NCBI RefSeq assembly: GCF_016592155.1
Contig: NZ_AP024237.1
Location: 1,488,001-1,552,000 of the forward strand
Length of the DNA stretch: 64,000 bases
Direction of reading: 5' to 3'
From: Mycobacterium heckeshornense
GTDB taxonomy: Bacteria; Actinomycetota; Actinomycetes; Mycobacteriales; Mycobacteriaceae
In this document: piece after piece, positions 26,341-35,836 of the stretch
Layout: the number at the start of each line of letters is the position of its first letter
How positions within the stretch are numbered: position 1 is the stretch's first letter
Notes under the pieces: generated by a model
Database searches by the model: none
What the model saw: the letters and a program-made list of their open reading frames with translations, nothing else
Told to the model about the DNA's origin: nothing
Made by a program: the position numbers and the translations under genes

Positions 26341-28308
26341 CTACTGATGCTGTGTCATCTCCCAATAGGCCCCACGCTGCGCCAGCAACTCGTCGTGGCT
26401 ACCCTGCTCGACGATCCTGCCAGCCTGCATCACCAAGATGTGGGCGGCATCCCGGATTGTCGAAAGACGATGGGCGATAATAAAGCTGGTCCGACCGCGA
26501 CGCAGCTCGTTCTTCGCGCGCTGCACAAACAGCTCGGTACGGCTGTCGACCGAACTGGTTGCCTCATCGAGGATCAGCAGTTGAGGGCGGGCCAAATACG
26601 CTCGCGCGATGGTGATTAGTTGCTTCTCGCCGACGCTGATGTTGGCGCCGTCGTTGCTGATTCGCGTCTGATATCCGTCGGGCAGCGCGTGGATGAACCG
26701 GTCGACGTAAGCCGCCTTGGCAGCTTCCAGGATCTCGTCGCTGCTGGCATCCGGCCGCCCGTAGGCGATGTTCTCTGCGATCGTGCCCTCGAACAGCCAG
26801 GTGTCTTGCAGCACCATGCCGATCCGCGACCGCAGCGACTGACGGCTCACCGAGGAGATGTCGACGCCGTCGACCAGAATCCGCCCCGAATCCACGTCGT
26901 AGAACCGCATCAGCAGGTTTACCAGCGTGGTCTTGCCAGCCCCGGTCGGTCCGACGATTGCGATCGTGCTGCCCGCCTCGGCGACGAAGGACACATCTCG
27001 GATCACCGGCGTGCCCGGGAGGTAAGCGAAACTAACGTGTTGGAACTCGACCCGCAGACCGCCGGAATATGCGCTTCTTGACGCTGCCATTGCCCGGCCG
27101 GTGTTGTCGCCCGGCGGCTTTTCACCGTTGACCGACGGCAGCGCCACGGCGTGGTCAGCGGGCTCTTCGGTCTCGTCGAGGAATTCGAAAACCCGCTCGG
27201 CGCTTGCCACTCCGGATTGCAGGCTGTTGTACATGGCTGCCAGCTGGGTCAGCGGTTGGGTGAACTGGCGCACGTATTGGATGAACGCCTGGACGCTGCC
27301 CAGCGTGATCTGTCCGGTTGCCACCTGCAGACCGCCGACCACCGCCACCGCGACAAAGCTGAGGTTGCCGATGAACATCGCCGCGGGCGACAGCAGACCG
27401 GATACGAACTGTGCGCCGAAACTTGCCCGGTACACATCGTCGTTGACTTCGCGGAACTGCTCTAGCGCACGCGCCCGGTGGCCATACGTCTTTACCACCG
27501 TGAAACCGCTGTACGTCTCCTCGATGTGGGCGTTGAGCCGCCCGGTGTTGGTCCACTGGGCAACGAAGAGCCGTTGCGACCGTCGCGTGATTACCCGGGT
27601 GACGGCTACTGACAGTGGCACCATCAGCAGCGTTATTCCGGCCAGCAGCGCAGAGATTGACGTCATCATCGCCACCACGGCCACCACAGTTAGCACCGCG
27701 CTCAACAGCTGGCTGATCGTCACCGAGATCGACGTCTGGACGTTGTCGACGTCATTGGTGACCCGGCTGAGCAGCTCGCCGCGCTGCCGAGTGTCGAAGA
27801 ACGACAGCGGCAACCGGTGCACCTTGTCCTCCACGTCGCTGCGCAGCGCGCTCATCGTCCGCTGAATGGTCAGGTTGAGCAGCCGCGCCTGCGCCCAAAA
27901 CAGCGCCGCTGCAACAAGGTAGATGGCCACTGCCAACGCGAGCGTGCGCCCGACGGCCCCGAAATCCACGCCGCGGCCGGGAACCAGGTTCATCCTGGAA
28001 AGCAAGTCTGCGAATGTACCGTTGCCATGGGCGCGGGCGGCGGCGACGGCTTGCTCCTTGGTGGTCCCGGCCGGTAGTTGTCGGCTGATCACACCGTCGA
28101 ACAGAAGATCAGTGGCATGACCCAGTACGCGGGGTCCGACCACCGAAACCGCAATGCCGGCCATCGAGAGCGTGACCACGGAGGCAGCCAGCCATCGTTG
28201 GGGTGCAACACGTTTCATCAGACGGATGACCGAACCCAGAAAATTCTGGGACCGCTCCGCGGGGGCTTGAACCGCTCCGCGGATCGGTCTGCTCATCGCC
28301 ACGGTCAT
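26341..28308 (-). CDS. ABC exporter half-transporter (Rv1272c-like)
   Basis: 655 residues from the ATG at 28308 (ATGA overlap with the upstream partner); an ATG at 28296 is an alternative. Six TM helices cover about residues 50-370, then the nucleotide-binding domain. Walker A is [14 protein letters not shown], Walker [13 protein letters not shown] with the catalytic Glu, H-loop IIAHRLSTI. The signature is ISVGEKQ instead of LSGGQ. With its partner it forms a heterodimeric type IV ABC transporter in the plasma membrane. The M. tuberculosis homologue has been connected with lipid transport; the substrate here is open. Confidence 0.93.
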   Translation of the reverse strand: MTVAMSRPIRGAVQAPAERSQNFLGSVIRLMKRVAPQRWLAASVVTLSMAGIAVSVVGPRVLGHATDLLFDGVISRQLPAGTTKEQAVAAARAHGNGTFADLLSRMNLVPGRGVDFGAVGRTLALAVAIYLVAAALFWAQARLLNLTIQRTMSALRSDVEDKVHRLPLSFFDTRQRGELLSRVTNDVDNVQTSISVTISQLLSAVLTVVAVVAMMTSISALLAGITLLMVPLSVAVTRVITRRSQRLFVAQWTNTGRLNAHIEETYSGFTVVKTYGHRARALEQFREVNDDVYRASFGAQFVSGLLSPAAMFIGNLSFVAVAVVGGLQVATGQITLGSVQAFIQYVRQFTQPLTQLAAMYNSLQSGVASAERVFEFLDETEEPADHAVALPSVNGEKPPGDNTGRAMAASRSAYSGGLRVEFQHVSFAYLPGTPVIRDVSFVAEAGSTIAIVGPTGAGKTTLVNLLMRFYDVDSGRILVDGVDISSVSRQSLRSRIGMVLQDTWLFEGTIAENIAYGRPDASSDEILEAAKAAYVDRFIHALPDGYQTRISNDGANISVGEKQLITIARAYLARPQLLILDEATSSVDSRTELFVQRAKNELRRGRTSFIIAHRLSTIRDAAHILVMQAGRIVEQGSHDELLAQRGAYWEMTQHQ

Positions 28309-30047
28309 TGTGCCCTCCCGACCCTCGCGGCGGGCGACTGCGAGTCGACGAATTCGGCGTAGGTCGGACACTCGGCCAGCAACGAGCTATGTGTACCGGC
28401 GCCGACCACCCGGCCGTCGTCGACGACGATCACTCGGTCAGCCTGAGCAATGGTCGAAATCCGCTGCGCAACAATGATTATTGTCGAGTCAGCTGATACT
28501 TGCCGTAGCGCCGTACGGACCCGGGCGTCGGTGTGCACGTCCAGTGCGGAGAACGCGTCGTCGAACAAGTAGATCGCGGGCCGGCGAATCACCGCGCGCG
28601 CGATCGCCAGTCGTTGTCGCTGTCCGCCGGAGAAGTTGACGCCGCCCTGAGCCACGCGCATCTGCAGCCCGCCGCCCGCGGTCACGAATCTGTCGGCGTC
28701 CGCAACCCGCAGCGCGTCCCACATCTCGTCGTCGGTCGCGTCGGCCTTCCCAGAGCGCAAGTTGTCTGCGACGGTGCCCGAGAACAAGTAGGCGCGCTGA
28801 GGCACCAGCCCGATCGCCGACCACAGTCGCTCGATGTCGTAGTCGCGAACATCGACGCCGTCGACCAGCACGGCGCCGTCGGTCACGTCGTAGAGCCGGC
28901 AGATCAGCGATATCAGCGTCGACTTTCCCGAACCGGTGCTGCCGACTACGGCCGTGGTGGTACCGGGCAGCGCGGTCAGCGAAACATCCTGCAACACAGC
29001 TCGATCAGCACCGGGGTAGCTGAATGTGGCGCTGTCCAGGCGCACCACGCCGGTCACACCGCCGGCCGGAAACAGCGGCGCTGGGGGATTTCTGACGCTG
29101 ACGCCCGTGGATAGCACCTCGGTGATCCGCTCGGCACACACCGAGGCCCGCGGCAGCATCATCAGCAGCATGGTGGCCATCAACACCGCCATCAAAATCT
29201 GCATGAAGTAGGACAGAAAGGCGATCAGCGAGCCGACGTGCATCTGGCCGTGGTCGATGCGCAGGCCGCCGAACCAGATCAGCGCCACGCTGGAGCAGTT
29301 GATGGTCAGTGTGGTCACCGGCAGCATCAACGCCTGCCAATTACCTGCGGCCAGCGCGGTATTCGACAGTGCCCGGTTGGCGTGGGCGAACCGGTCCCGC
29401 TCGAACTGCTCGCGGGTGAACGCCCGGACCACGCGGATGCCGGACAGTTGGTCGCGCATCACCCGGTTGATGGCGTCGATCAGCTTTTGCATGCTGCGGA
29501 AGATCGGCAGCATGCGGGAGATGATCCCGTAGTTGGCCAACCCCAGCACCGGAACGCTGACCAGCAGCAGCCACGACAGCGCCGCGTCCTGATGGATGGC
29601 CATGACGATCCCGCCGATGCTCATGATCGGCGCGGTGACCAGCACGGTGCAGGTCAACTGCACGAGGAGCTGGACCTGGCGGACGTCGTTGGTGGTGCGG
29701 GTCAGCAGTGTCGGTGCGCCGAACCGGACCGTTTCGTGCTCGGAGAAGCCGATGACGTGACCGAACATCGCCGCGCGCAGATCCCGGCCGAATCCCGTCC
29801 CGGCGCGTGACCCGAAGTAGACGGCGCCCACCGAGCACAGCACCTGCAGACCTGTGACCGCCAGCATCAGCCCGCCGAGCCGCACGATGGTGGCCACGTC
29901 GCCCTTGGCGACCCCGTCATCGATGAGGGTGGCGTTGACGGTCGGCAGGTACAGCGATGCCAGCGTGCTGATCAGCTGTAGGGTCAGCACCGCCGCGACC
30001 AGCCAACGGTACGGCCGGACATAGTGGCGCAGCAGTGTCAGGAGCAC
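28305..30047 (-). CDS. ABC exporter half-transporter (Rv1273c-like)
   Basis: 580 residues. Six TM helices begin at [20 protein letters not shown]; the nucleotide-binding domain follows from about residue 340. Walker A is [14 protein letters not shown], signature [14 protein letters not shown] (canonical), Walker [13 protein letters not shown], with Asp in place of the catalytic Glu. The partner carries the complementary signature change, so one ATP site should be catalytically weak and the other intact, as in TM287/288-type heterodimers. First gene of the pair, overlapping the next by ATGA, and divergent from lprB. Confidence 0.94.
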   Translation of the reverse strand: MLLTLLRHYVRPYRWLVAAVLTLQLISTLASLYLPTVNATLIDDGVAKGDVATIVRLGGLMLAVTGLQVLCSVGAVYFGSRAGTGFGRDLRAAMFGHVIGFSEHETVRFGAPTLLTRTTNDVRQVQLLVQLTCTVLVTAPIMSIGGIVMAIHQDAALSWLLLVSVPVLGLANYGIISRMLPIFRSMQKLIDAINRVMRDQLSGIRVVRAFTREQFERDRFAHANRALSNTALAAGNWQALMLPVTTLTINCSSVALIWFGGLRIDHGQMHVGSLIAFLSYFMQILMAVLMATMLLMMLPRASVCAERITEVLSTGVSVRNPPAPLFPAGGVTGVVRLDSATFSYPGADRAVLQDVSLTALPGTTTAVVGSTGSGKSTLISLICRLYDVTDGAVLVDGVDVRDYDIERLWSAIGLVPQRAYLFSGTVADNLRSGKADATDDEMWDALRVADADRFVTAGGGLQMRVAQGGVNFSGGQRQRLAIARAVIRRPAIYLFDDAFSALDVHTDARVRTALRQVSADSTIIIVAQRISTIAQADRVIVVDDGRVVGAGTHSSLLAECPTYAEFVDSQSPAARVGRAQ

Positions 30048-30219
30048 CTGGTAACTGTCGCACAGCGCACCCCGTCGGGTCCGGACGACCGCCGGATGAC
30101 ATCGGCGCCGGCGTCGGGTTGATCGGCGGTGATAAAGACCTGCTCAGCGCCTGTGCGTGGTTGACCCAAGGTGCTGCCGCTACAGTGCATCGTGTGACAG
30201 GCAGAAGGTACGTGTAGCA

Positions 30220-30768
30220 GTGCGGCGCAGCGTAGTGGCGCTCGCCGTGGTGGCGGCGACCTCGATCCCGGTGATGGCCGCGTGCTCGGATTCCGGCTCC
30301 AGCCGGCCGCAGCCGACACAGTCGTCGTCGCCGGCGTCCGCCGAGGGACAGCACGGACCGTTCTTCCCGCAGTGCGGCGGGGTCAGCGACCAGACGGTGT
30401 CGGAGCTGACCAAGGTTCCCGGACTGGTCAACACCGCCCAGAACTCGGTCGGCTGCCAGTGGCTGGCGGGCGGCGGCATCCTCGGGCCGCACTTCTCCTT
30501 CTCCTGGTACCGCGGTAGCCCGATCGGGCGCGAACGCAAAACCGAGGAGCTGTCGCGGACCAGCGTTGAAGACATCAACATCAACGGCCACAGTGGCTTC
30601 ATCGCCATCGGCAGCGAGCCGACGTTGGGCGACTCGCTGTGCGAGGTCGGTATCCAGTTCCAAGACGACTTCATCGAATGGTCGGTGAGTTTCAACCAGA
30701 AACCGTTCCCGGATCCATGCGACGTGGCAAAAGAATTGACTCGTCAGTCGATTGCGAACTCGAAATGA
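30220..30768 (+). CDS. lprB: Lipoprotein LprB (DUF3558 family)
   Basis: 182 residues from the GTG at 30220. A basic start and hydrophobic core (VVALAVVAATSIPVMAAC) lead to the lipidated cysteine. After a Ser/Pro/Gln-rich spacer, the DUF3558-type domain shows HGPFFPQCGGVSDQTVSEL, NSVGCQWLAGGGILGPHFSF and DSLCEVGIQFQDDFIEWSVS, closely matching M. tuberculosis LprB. It is coupled to lprC by an ATGA overlap. Cell-envelope protein of unknown biochemical function. Confidence 0.93.
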   Translation: MRRSVVALAVVAATSIPVMAACSDSGSSRPQPTQSSSPASAEGQHGPFFPQCGGVSDQTVSELTKVPGLVNTAQNSVGCQWLAGGGILGPHFSFSWYRGSPIGRERKTEELSRTSVEDININGHSGFIAIGSEPTLGDSLCEVGIQFQDDFIEWSVSFNQKPFPDPCDVAKELTRQSIANSK

Positions 30769-31322
30769 GCCGTCCAATGCGTCATCGGATGCTCGCGGCC
30801 GCACTCGCCGTCGTAGCCGCGGTGGCTTTGGGGACCGCATGTTCGCGGTCCGTGGCCGGCCATCCGGTCAAGGCGGGCGGAGCCGGCACCCCGCGCAACA
30901 ACAACTCCCAACAGCAGTACCCGAACTTGCTCAAGGAATGCGAGGTGCTGACCACCGACATCTTGGCCAAGACGGTGGGCGCCGATCCACTCGACATTCA
31001 GAGCACGTTCGTCGGTGCGATCTGCCGATGGCAGGCGGCTAATCCGGCCGGACTGATCGACATCACCCGGTTCTGGTTCGAACAGGGCAGCCTGACCAAT
31101 GAGCGCAAAGTCGCCGAGGGGTTGAAGTACCAGATCGAGAGCCGCTCGATTGCCGGCGTGCAATCCATCGTGATGCGGCCGAACGACCCCAACGGCTCCT
31201 GCGGTGTGGCCAGCGACGCCGCCGGAGTGGTCGGTTGGTGGGTCAACCCGCAGGCGCCCGGCATCGACGCCTGCGCCCAGGCGATCAAGCTGATGGAACT
31301 GACGCTGTCCACCAATTCGTAG
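30765..31322 (+). CDS. lprC: Lipoprotein LprC (DUF3558 family)
   Basis: 185 residues from the ATG at 30765 within the lprB stop. The signal sequence MLAAALAVVAAVALGTACSR contains the lipobox and Cys. The DUF3558 domain has the same spacing of conserved cysteines as LprB: NLLKECEVLTTDILAKTVGA, GAICRWQAANPAGLIDIT and NGSCGVASDAAGVVGWWVNP. LprB and LprC look like a tandem-duplicated pair and probably act together on the outer side of the membrane. Function unknown. Confidence 0.93.
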   Translation: MSRPMRHRMLAAALAVVAAVALGTACSRSVAGHPVKAGGAGTPRNNNSQQQYPNLLKECEVLTTDILAKTVGADPLDIQSTFVGAICRWQAANPAGLIDITRFWFEQGSLTNERKVAEGLKYQIESRSIAGVQSIVMRPNDPNGSCGVASDAAGVVGWWVNPQAPGIDACAQAIKLMELTLSTNS

Positions 31323-31402
31323 GTCTGGCGCCCGAGACAAACGAAGCCACGGCTGCTGATCCCGCCTCCATCACGACCCTGGCTCCTGCTTGGCGGCGCG
31401 CG

Positions 31403-31909
31403 TCAGCGCGGCACATGGAAATCGACCAGCGCGGCGCCGCCGAGCGCCAGATCCTTCCAGCTTGCGCTCGCCTGCAGCACGGCCAGCGCCGACGTCGGAA
31501 ACTTCACCGAAAGACGCTCCAGCGCGGCGATGTTCGACTTCTCGGCACCGGCCAGCCCGATCGCCAACTCCGATATTGTCGGCTCGTGCCCGACGACCAG
31601 CAGGGTGCCTATGTCGTCGGCAACCGAGTTGATCTCATCGATCACCATTGCAGGCGTGGCGCCGTACAACCGCTCGAGGTAGCGCACCGGCGCGTCGATG
31701 CCGGTGTGCGCCAAAGTCTGGCGCGCGCGGGTGGCCGTGGAGCACAGCACCGCATCGACGGCAGGGACATTTTTGCGCAGCCAGTCCCCGGCCAACCCCG
31801 CTTCCCGTTCGCCGCGCGGCGCCAGCGGCCGCTCGTGGTCGGCAACGCCGTCCGGGTAGGCCGACTTAGCGTGCCGCAGCAGCACCAAGGTGCGCACCGG
31901 ACCACCCAC
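31403..31909 (-). CDS. SixA-type histidine phosphatase (Rv1276c-like)
   Basis: 168 residues from the GTG at 31909; a GTG at 31897 directly before RTLVLLRHAKSAYPDG is equally plausible. Branch-1 histidine phosphatase marks: LLRHAKSA (phospho-accepting His and Arg), ATRARQTLAH and LLVVGHEPT (second His). SixA proteins remove phosphate from phospho-histidines, for example in phosphorelay or PTS proteins. It is convergent with lprC and divergent from the nuclease gene. Confidence 0.92.
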   Translation of the reverse strand: MGGPVRTLVLLRHAKSAYPDGVADHERPLAPRGEREAGLAGDWLRKNVPAVDAVLCSTATRARQTLAHTGIDAPVRYLERLYGATPAMVIDEINSVADDIGTLLVVGHEPTISELAIGLAGAEKSNIAALERLSVKFPTSALAVLQASASWKDLALGGAALVDFHVPR

Positions 31910-32027
31910 GTGACCCACCGTAAAGCGACAAGCTCGGACGTGCCGAGCGAGGTCCCCCGACTTGTCGGCGGCCGGTCCTACACTCGCGATGCCCGGGTCA
32001 CGGCACGACAGAAAGGACGGGATCGGC

Positions 32028-33185
32028 ATGCGGTTCGTGCACACCGCCGACTGGCAGCTGGGCATGACCCGCCACTTCCTGGCCGGCGAGGCTCAGCCCC
32101 GGTATTCGGCGGCCCGCCGCGACGCGGTATCCGGTCTCGGCGCGTTGGCCCACGGGGTGGGTGCGGAGTTCGTGGTCGTCGCTGGCGATGTCTTCGAACA
32201 CAACCAGCTTGCGCCGCAGGTGGTCAGTCAGTCGCTGGAAGCGATGCGCGCCATCGGTGTTCCGGTCTACTTGCTGCCGGGCAACCATGACCCGCTGGAC
32301 GCGTCGTCGGTGTACACCAGCGCGCTGTTCACCGCCGAACGCCCGGACAACGTCGTCGTGCTCGACCGGCCCGGTGTGCACGAGGTGCGCCGCGGTCTGC
32401 AGCTGGTCGCCGCGCCGTGGCGGTCCAAGGCGCCCACCACCGACTTGGCCGCCGCGGTGCTCGACGGCCTGTCCGGCGACGGGGACACCCGAATACTCGT
32501 CGCCCACGGCGGCGTCGACGTGCTCGACCCCGACCCGGGCAAGCCGTCATTGATCCGGCTCGCCACCCTGGAAGACGCGCTGGCCCGCGGTGTGGTGCAT
32601 TATGTCGCGCTGGGCGACAAGCATTCGGTCACCAAGGTCGGGGACAGCGGACGGGTATGGTACTCGGGCTCGCCGGAGGTCACCAACTTCGACGACGTCG
32701 AAGCCGACCCCGGCCACGTGCTTGTCGTCGACATCGACGAAGCCGACCCGCGGCGGACGGTCACCGTCGACGTGCGCCGCGTCGGTCGCTGGCGCTTCCT
32801 CACCTTGCGCCGCCAGGTCGACGACAGCCGCGACATCGCCGACCTCGACGTGAACCTCGATCAGCTGACCGACAAGGACCGCACCGTGGTGCGGCTGGCC
32901 TTGACCGGTTCGCTGACGGTCACCGACCGTGCCGCCCTGGACGCCTGCCTGGACAAGTACTCGCGGGTGTTCGCCTGGCTGGGGCTGTGGGAGCGTCACA
33001 GCGAGTTGACGGTGATCCCGGCCGACGGCGAGTTCGGCGATCTCGGTGTCGGCGGGTTCGCGGCCGCGGCCGTCGATGAGCTCGTCGCCACCGCGCGTAG
33101 CGGCAGCGGCGAAGCCGCCGAGGACGCCCAGGCGGCGCTGGCGCTGCTGTTGCGGCTGGCCGATCGCGGTCGGGGTGCGGCATGA
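32028..33185 (+). CDS. SbcD/Mre11-like DNA exonuclease (Rv1277-like)
   Basis: 385 residues from the ATG at 32028. The five calcineurin-type metallophosphoesterase motifs are complete: HTADWQLG, VVAGDVFEHN, YLLPGNHDPLD, ILVAHGGVDVL and ALGDKHSV. A C-terminal capping region follows (about residues 230-385). SbcD-like proteins are Mn-dependent double-strand-end nucleases working with an SMC-like ATPase, here encoded by the next gene and coupled by an ATGA overlap. Expected role: DNA end processing. Confidence 0.92.
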   Translation: MRFVHTADWQLGMTRHFLAGEAQPRYSAARRDAVSGLGALAHGVGAEFVVVAGDVFEHNQLAPQVVSQSLEAMRAIGVPVYLLPGNHDPLDASSVYTSALFTAERPDNVVVLDRPGVHEVRRGLQLVAAPWRSKAPTTDLAAAVLDGLSGDGDTRILVAHGGVDVLDPDPGKPSLIRLATLEDALARGVVHYVALGDKHSVTKVGDSGRVWYSGSPEVTNFDDVEADPGHVLVVDIDEADPRRTVTVDVRRVGRWRFLTLRRQVDDSRDIADLDVNLDQLTDKDRTVVRLALTGSLTVTDRAALDACLDKYSRVFAWLGLWERHSELTVIPADGEFGDLGVGGFAAAAVDELVATARSGSGEAAEDAQAALALLLRLADRGRGAA

Positions 33186-35836
33186 AACTGCACCGTTTGG
33201 TCCTGACCAACTACCGTGGTATCGCTCACCGCGAGGTCGAATTCCCCGACAGCGGCGTGGTTGTCGTGTGCGGTCCCAACGAAATCGGCAAATCGTCGAT
33301 GATCGAGGCGTTGGATCTGCTGCTGGAGTCCAAAGACCGCTCGACGAAGAAAGACGTCAAGCAGGTCAAACCCACGCACGCCGACGTCGGATCGGAGGTC
33401 ACCGCCGAAATCAGCACGGGCCCTTATCGTTTCGTCTACCACAAACGCTTTCACAAGAAGTGCGAGACCCGACTGACAGTGTTGGCCCCACACCGGGAAC
33501 AGCTGACCGGCGACGAAGCACACGAGCGGGTGCGCGCAATACTGGCCGAAACGGTGGACACCGAACTTTGGCATGCCCAACGGGTGCTGCAGGCGAGCTC
33601 AACCACCGCGGTTGACCTCGCCGGCTGCGACGCGCTGTCGCGTGCGCTCGACGTCGCGGCCGGCGATGCCGCCACTCTGTCGGGCGCCGAGCCGTCGCTA
33701 ATCGAGCGGATCGACGCCGAGTATGCCCGCTACTTCACGCCGACCGGACGTCCCACCGGGGAGTGGGCGGTCGCGATCTCCCGATTGCACGACGCCGAGC
33801 AGGAGGTGGCCCGCTGCGCTGCGGCCGTCGCCGAAGTCGACGAGCGGGTGCGCCGGCACGCCGCGTTGACCGACGAACTGGCCGAGTTGTCCAGGCGTCA
33901 GCACGACGCCGAGGCCCGCCACTGCGCCGCGCGGGCGGCCGCCGCCCGGATTACCGAGCTCACCGAGCAACTCCGCGAGGCCCGGCTGATCGCCACTGCC
34001 GCGGCCGCGACCAGCACCGCATCCAACGCCGTGCATGGCGAGCGGCTGAGGCTGCGCGCCGAGATTGACGCTCGCACCGCCGCGATCGCGTCTTTAGAAA
34101 CCGAACTCCGCCAGGCCGCCGATGCCCAGTCGACGGCGCGTGAGGCTGTCGCCGCCGCGGACGCCGCGGTGGAACAGGCCGGCGAGGATCTGGCAGCTGC
34201 CCGCCGACGAGTCGACACCGCGCGGCATGCGCTGGAGACACTGTCCGAGCGCGCGGAGGCCAACCGCCTGGCCGCACAGTTGGCCAAGATCGAAGCCGCC
34301 CACCGCGACCGGGACCGGATCTGCGCAGAGCTCTCGCAGTGCCCCGTCACCGAGGCCGTCATGCAGCGGATCGAGCATGCGGTCGCGGCTGTCGAGCGAG
34401 CCAAAAGTCAACTCGAAATGGTATCGGCGACAGTGGAATTCACCGCTGCTGTGGACATCGAGCTCGAGGCCGGGGCACAGCGGTTCGCGCTGTCCGCAGG
34501 GCAGAGCTGGTCGACGACGGCGAGCGGTCCCACCGAGATCGCCGTGCCCGGCGTGTTGACCGCCAGATTCACTCCCGGAGCCACTGTCCGCGACATCGAG
34601 GCCGAATATGCGGCTGCGCAAAGCGAATTAGCTGATGCGCTGGCGACAGGCAAGGCGGCTGACCCGGCCGAGGCGCGACGCGTCGACAACCGGCGCCGCG
34701 AACTGCAGTACCAGCGCGACCAGCTGACTGCCGCGCTGTCGGCCCTCTGCGGTGACGACGATGTTGGCCAGCTGCGTGCTCGACTGGCTCAGGTGCGTGG
34801 CAGTCACCCCGACGGGCCGGCCGACGCCGTCGTGGACACCGACGCCGCCGGTTCCGAGCTCGATGCTGCGAACGCGGCCCATGCGCAGGCGGCTGCACGC
34901 TGCGACGAATGCCGCCAGGCGGCAGTGACCGCGGCCAGCCGTGCCGTCGAGATATCCACGCGCGTAACGCTTTTACAGGACAAACTGGCTCTCCAGCGGA
35001 CAGAGTTGGATGCTATTCGCGCCCGGCTGGCCCAGCCGTCGTGCACCGACGAGGAGCTAGCCGTTAAGGCTGATTCAGACCGGCGGGCGGCCGAGGCAGC
35101 CCACCGGCGAGTCTCGGATCTGTCTGAACAGCTCGAGGCCGCAGCTCCCGACGTGGTCGCCTCCGAACTTGCCGATGCTGCCGCAGCCGCAAAGGACGTG
35201 CGCGCACGGCGCGACGAAACGGCCCGTGCCCTGCACGAGATCACCGTCGAACTCGCGGTTTTCGGCACCGAAGGCCGCAAGGGCAAGCTCGATGCGGCGG
35301 AAACTCGCCGCGAGCATGCTGCGGCCGAGTACTCACGGATTCGCCGCCGGGCGCGTGCTGCGGAATTGCTGCGAACGGTGATGATCCGTCACCGTGACAG
35401 CATGCGGTCACGCTACGTCGAGCCGTTCCGGACCGAACTGCAGCGGCTTGGCCGTCCTGTGTTCGGCCCGGGCTTCGAGGTCGACCTGGACAGTGAACTG
35501 AACATCCGTAGTCGTACCGTCGACGGTCGCACGGTGCCCTACGAGTCGCTGTCGGGCGGGGCCAAAGAGCAGCTGGGCATCCTGGTGCGGTTGGCGTGCG
35601 CGGCACTGGTCGCCAAGGAGGACACCGTCCCGGTGCTCATCGACGACGCGCTCGGCTTCACCGATCCCTACCGATTGGCGAAAATGGGGGAGGTTTTCGA
35701 CATGGTCGGCGCCGATGGACAACTCATCATCTTGACATGTACCCCGGCTCGATACGACGGCGTGCGCAGCGCGCAACGTATCGATCTGGGCGGCCCCGCA
35801 GCGCCTCAGTCCCTTGTGAATCCGATCGCCGGGTAA
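33182..35836 (+). CDS. SbcC/Rad50-like SMC ATPase (Rv1278-like)
   Basis: 884 residues. N-terminal Walker A VVCGPNEIGKSSMIEALDLL; C-terminal ABC signature ESLSGGAKEQLGILVRLA and Walker B VPVLIDDALGF. Between them lie two Ala/Arg/Glu-rich coiled-coil arms (about 195-410 and 490-740) separated by a beta-rich insert near 415-480 (AAVDIELEAGAQRFALSAGQ). A CDEC cysteine pair is at about residue 573; whether it acts as a zinc hook is unclear, as it is not at the apex. It forms a nuclease-ATPase pair with the preceding SbcD-like protein. Its 3' end overlaps the oppA gene by 31 bp. Confidence 0.92.
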   Translation: MKLHRLVLTNYRGIAHREVEFPDSGVVVVCGPNEIGKSSMIEALDLLLESKDRSTKKDVKQVKPTHADVGSEVTAEISTGPYRFVYHKRFHKKCETRLTVLAPHREQLTGDEAHERVRAILAETVDTELWHAQRVLQASSTTAVDLAGCDALSRALDVAAGDAATLSGAEPSLIERIDAEYARYFTPTGRPTGEWAVAISRLHDAEQEVARCAAAVAEVDERVRRHAALTDELAELSRRQHDAEARHCAARAAAARITELTEQLREARLIATAAAATSTASNAVHGERLRLRAEIDARTAAIASLETELRQAADAQSTAREAVAAADAAVEQAGEDLAAARRRVDTARHALETLSERAEANRLAAQLAKIEAAHRDRDRICAELSQCPVTEAVMQRIEHAVAAVERAKSQLEMVSATVEFTAAVDIELEAGAQRFALSAGQSWSTTASGPTEIAVPGVLTARFTPGATVRDIEAEYAAAQSELADALATGKAADPAEARRVDNRRRELQYQRDQLTAALSALCGDDDVGQLRARLAQVRGSHPDGPADAVVDTDAAGSELDAANAAHAQAAARCDECRQAAVTAASRAVEISTRVTLLQDKLALQRTELDAIRARLAQPSCTDEELAVKADSDRRAAEAAHRRVSDLSEQLEAAAPDVVASELADAAAAAKDVRARRDETARALHEITVELAVFGTEGRKGKLDAAETRREHAAAEYSRIRRRARAAELLRTVMIRHRDSMRSRYVEPFRTELQRLGRPVFGPGFEVDLDSELNIRSRTVDGRTVPYESLSGGAKEQLGILVRLACAALVAKEDTVPVLIDDALGFTDPYRLAKMGEVFDMVGADGQLIILTCTPARYDGVRSAQRIDLGGPAAPQSLVNPIAG

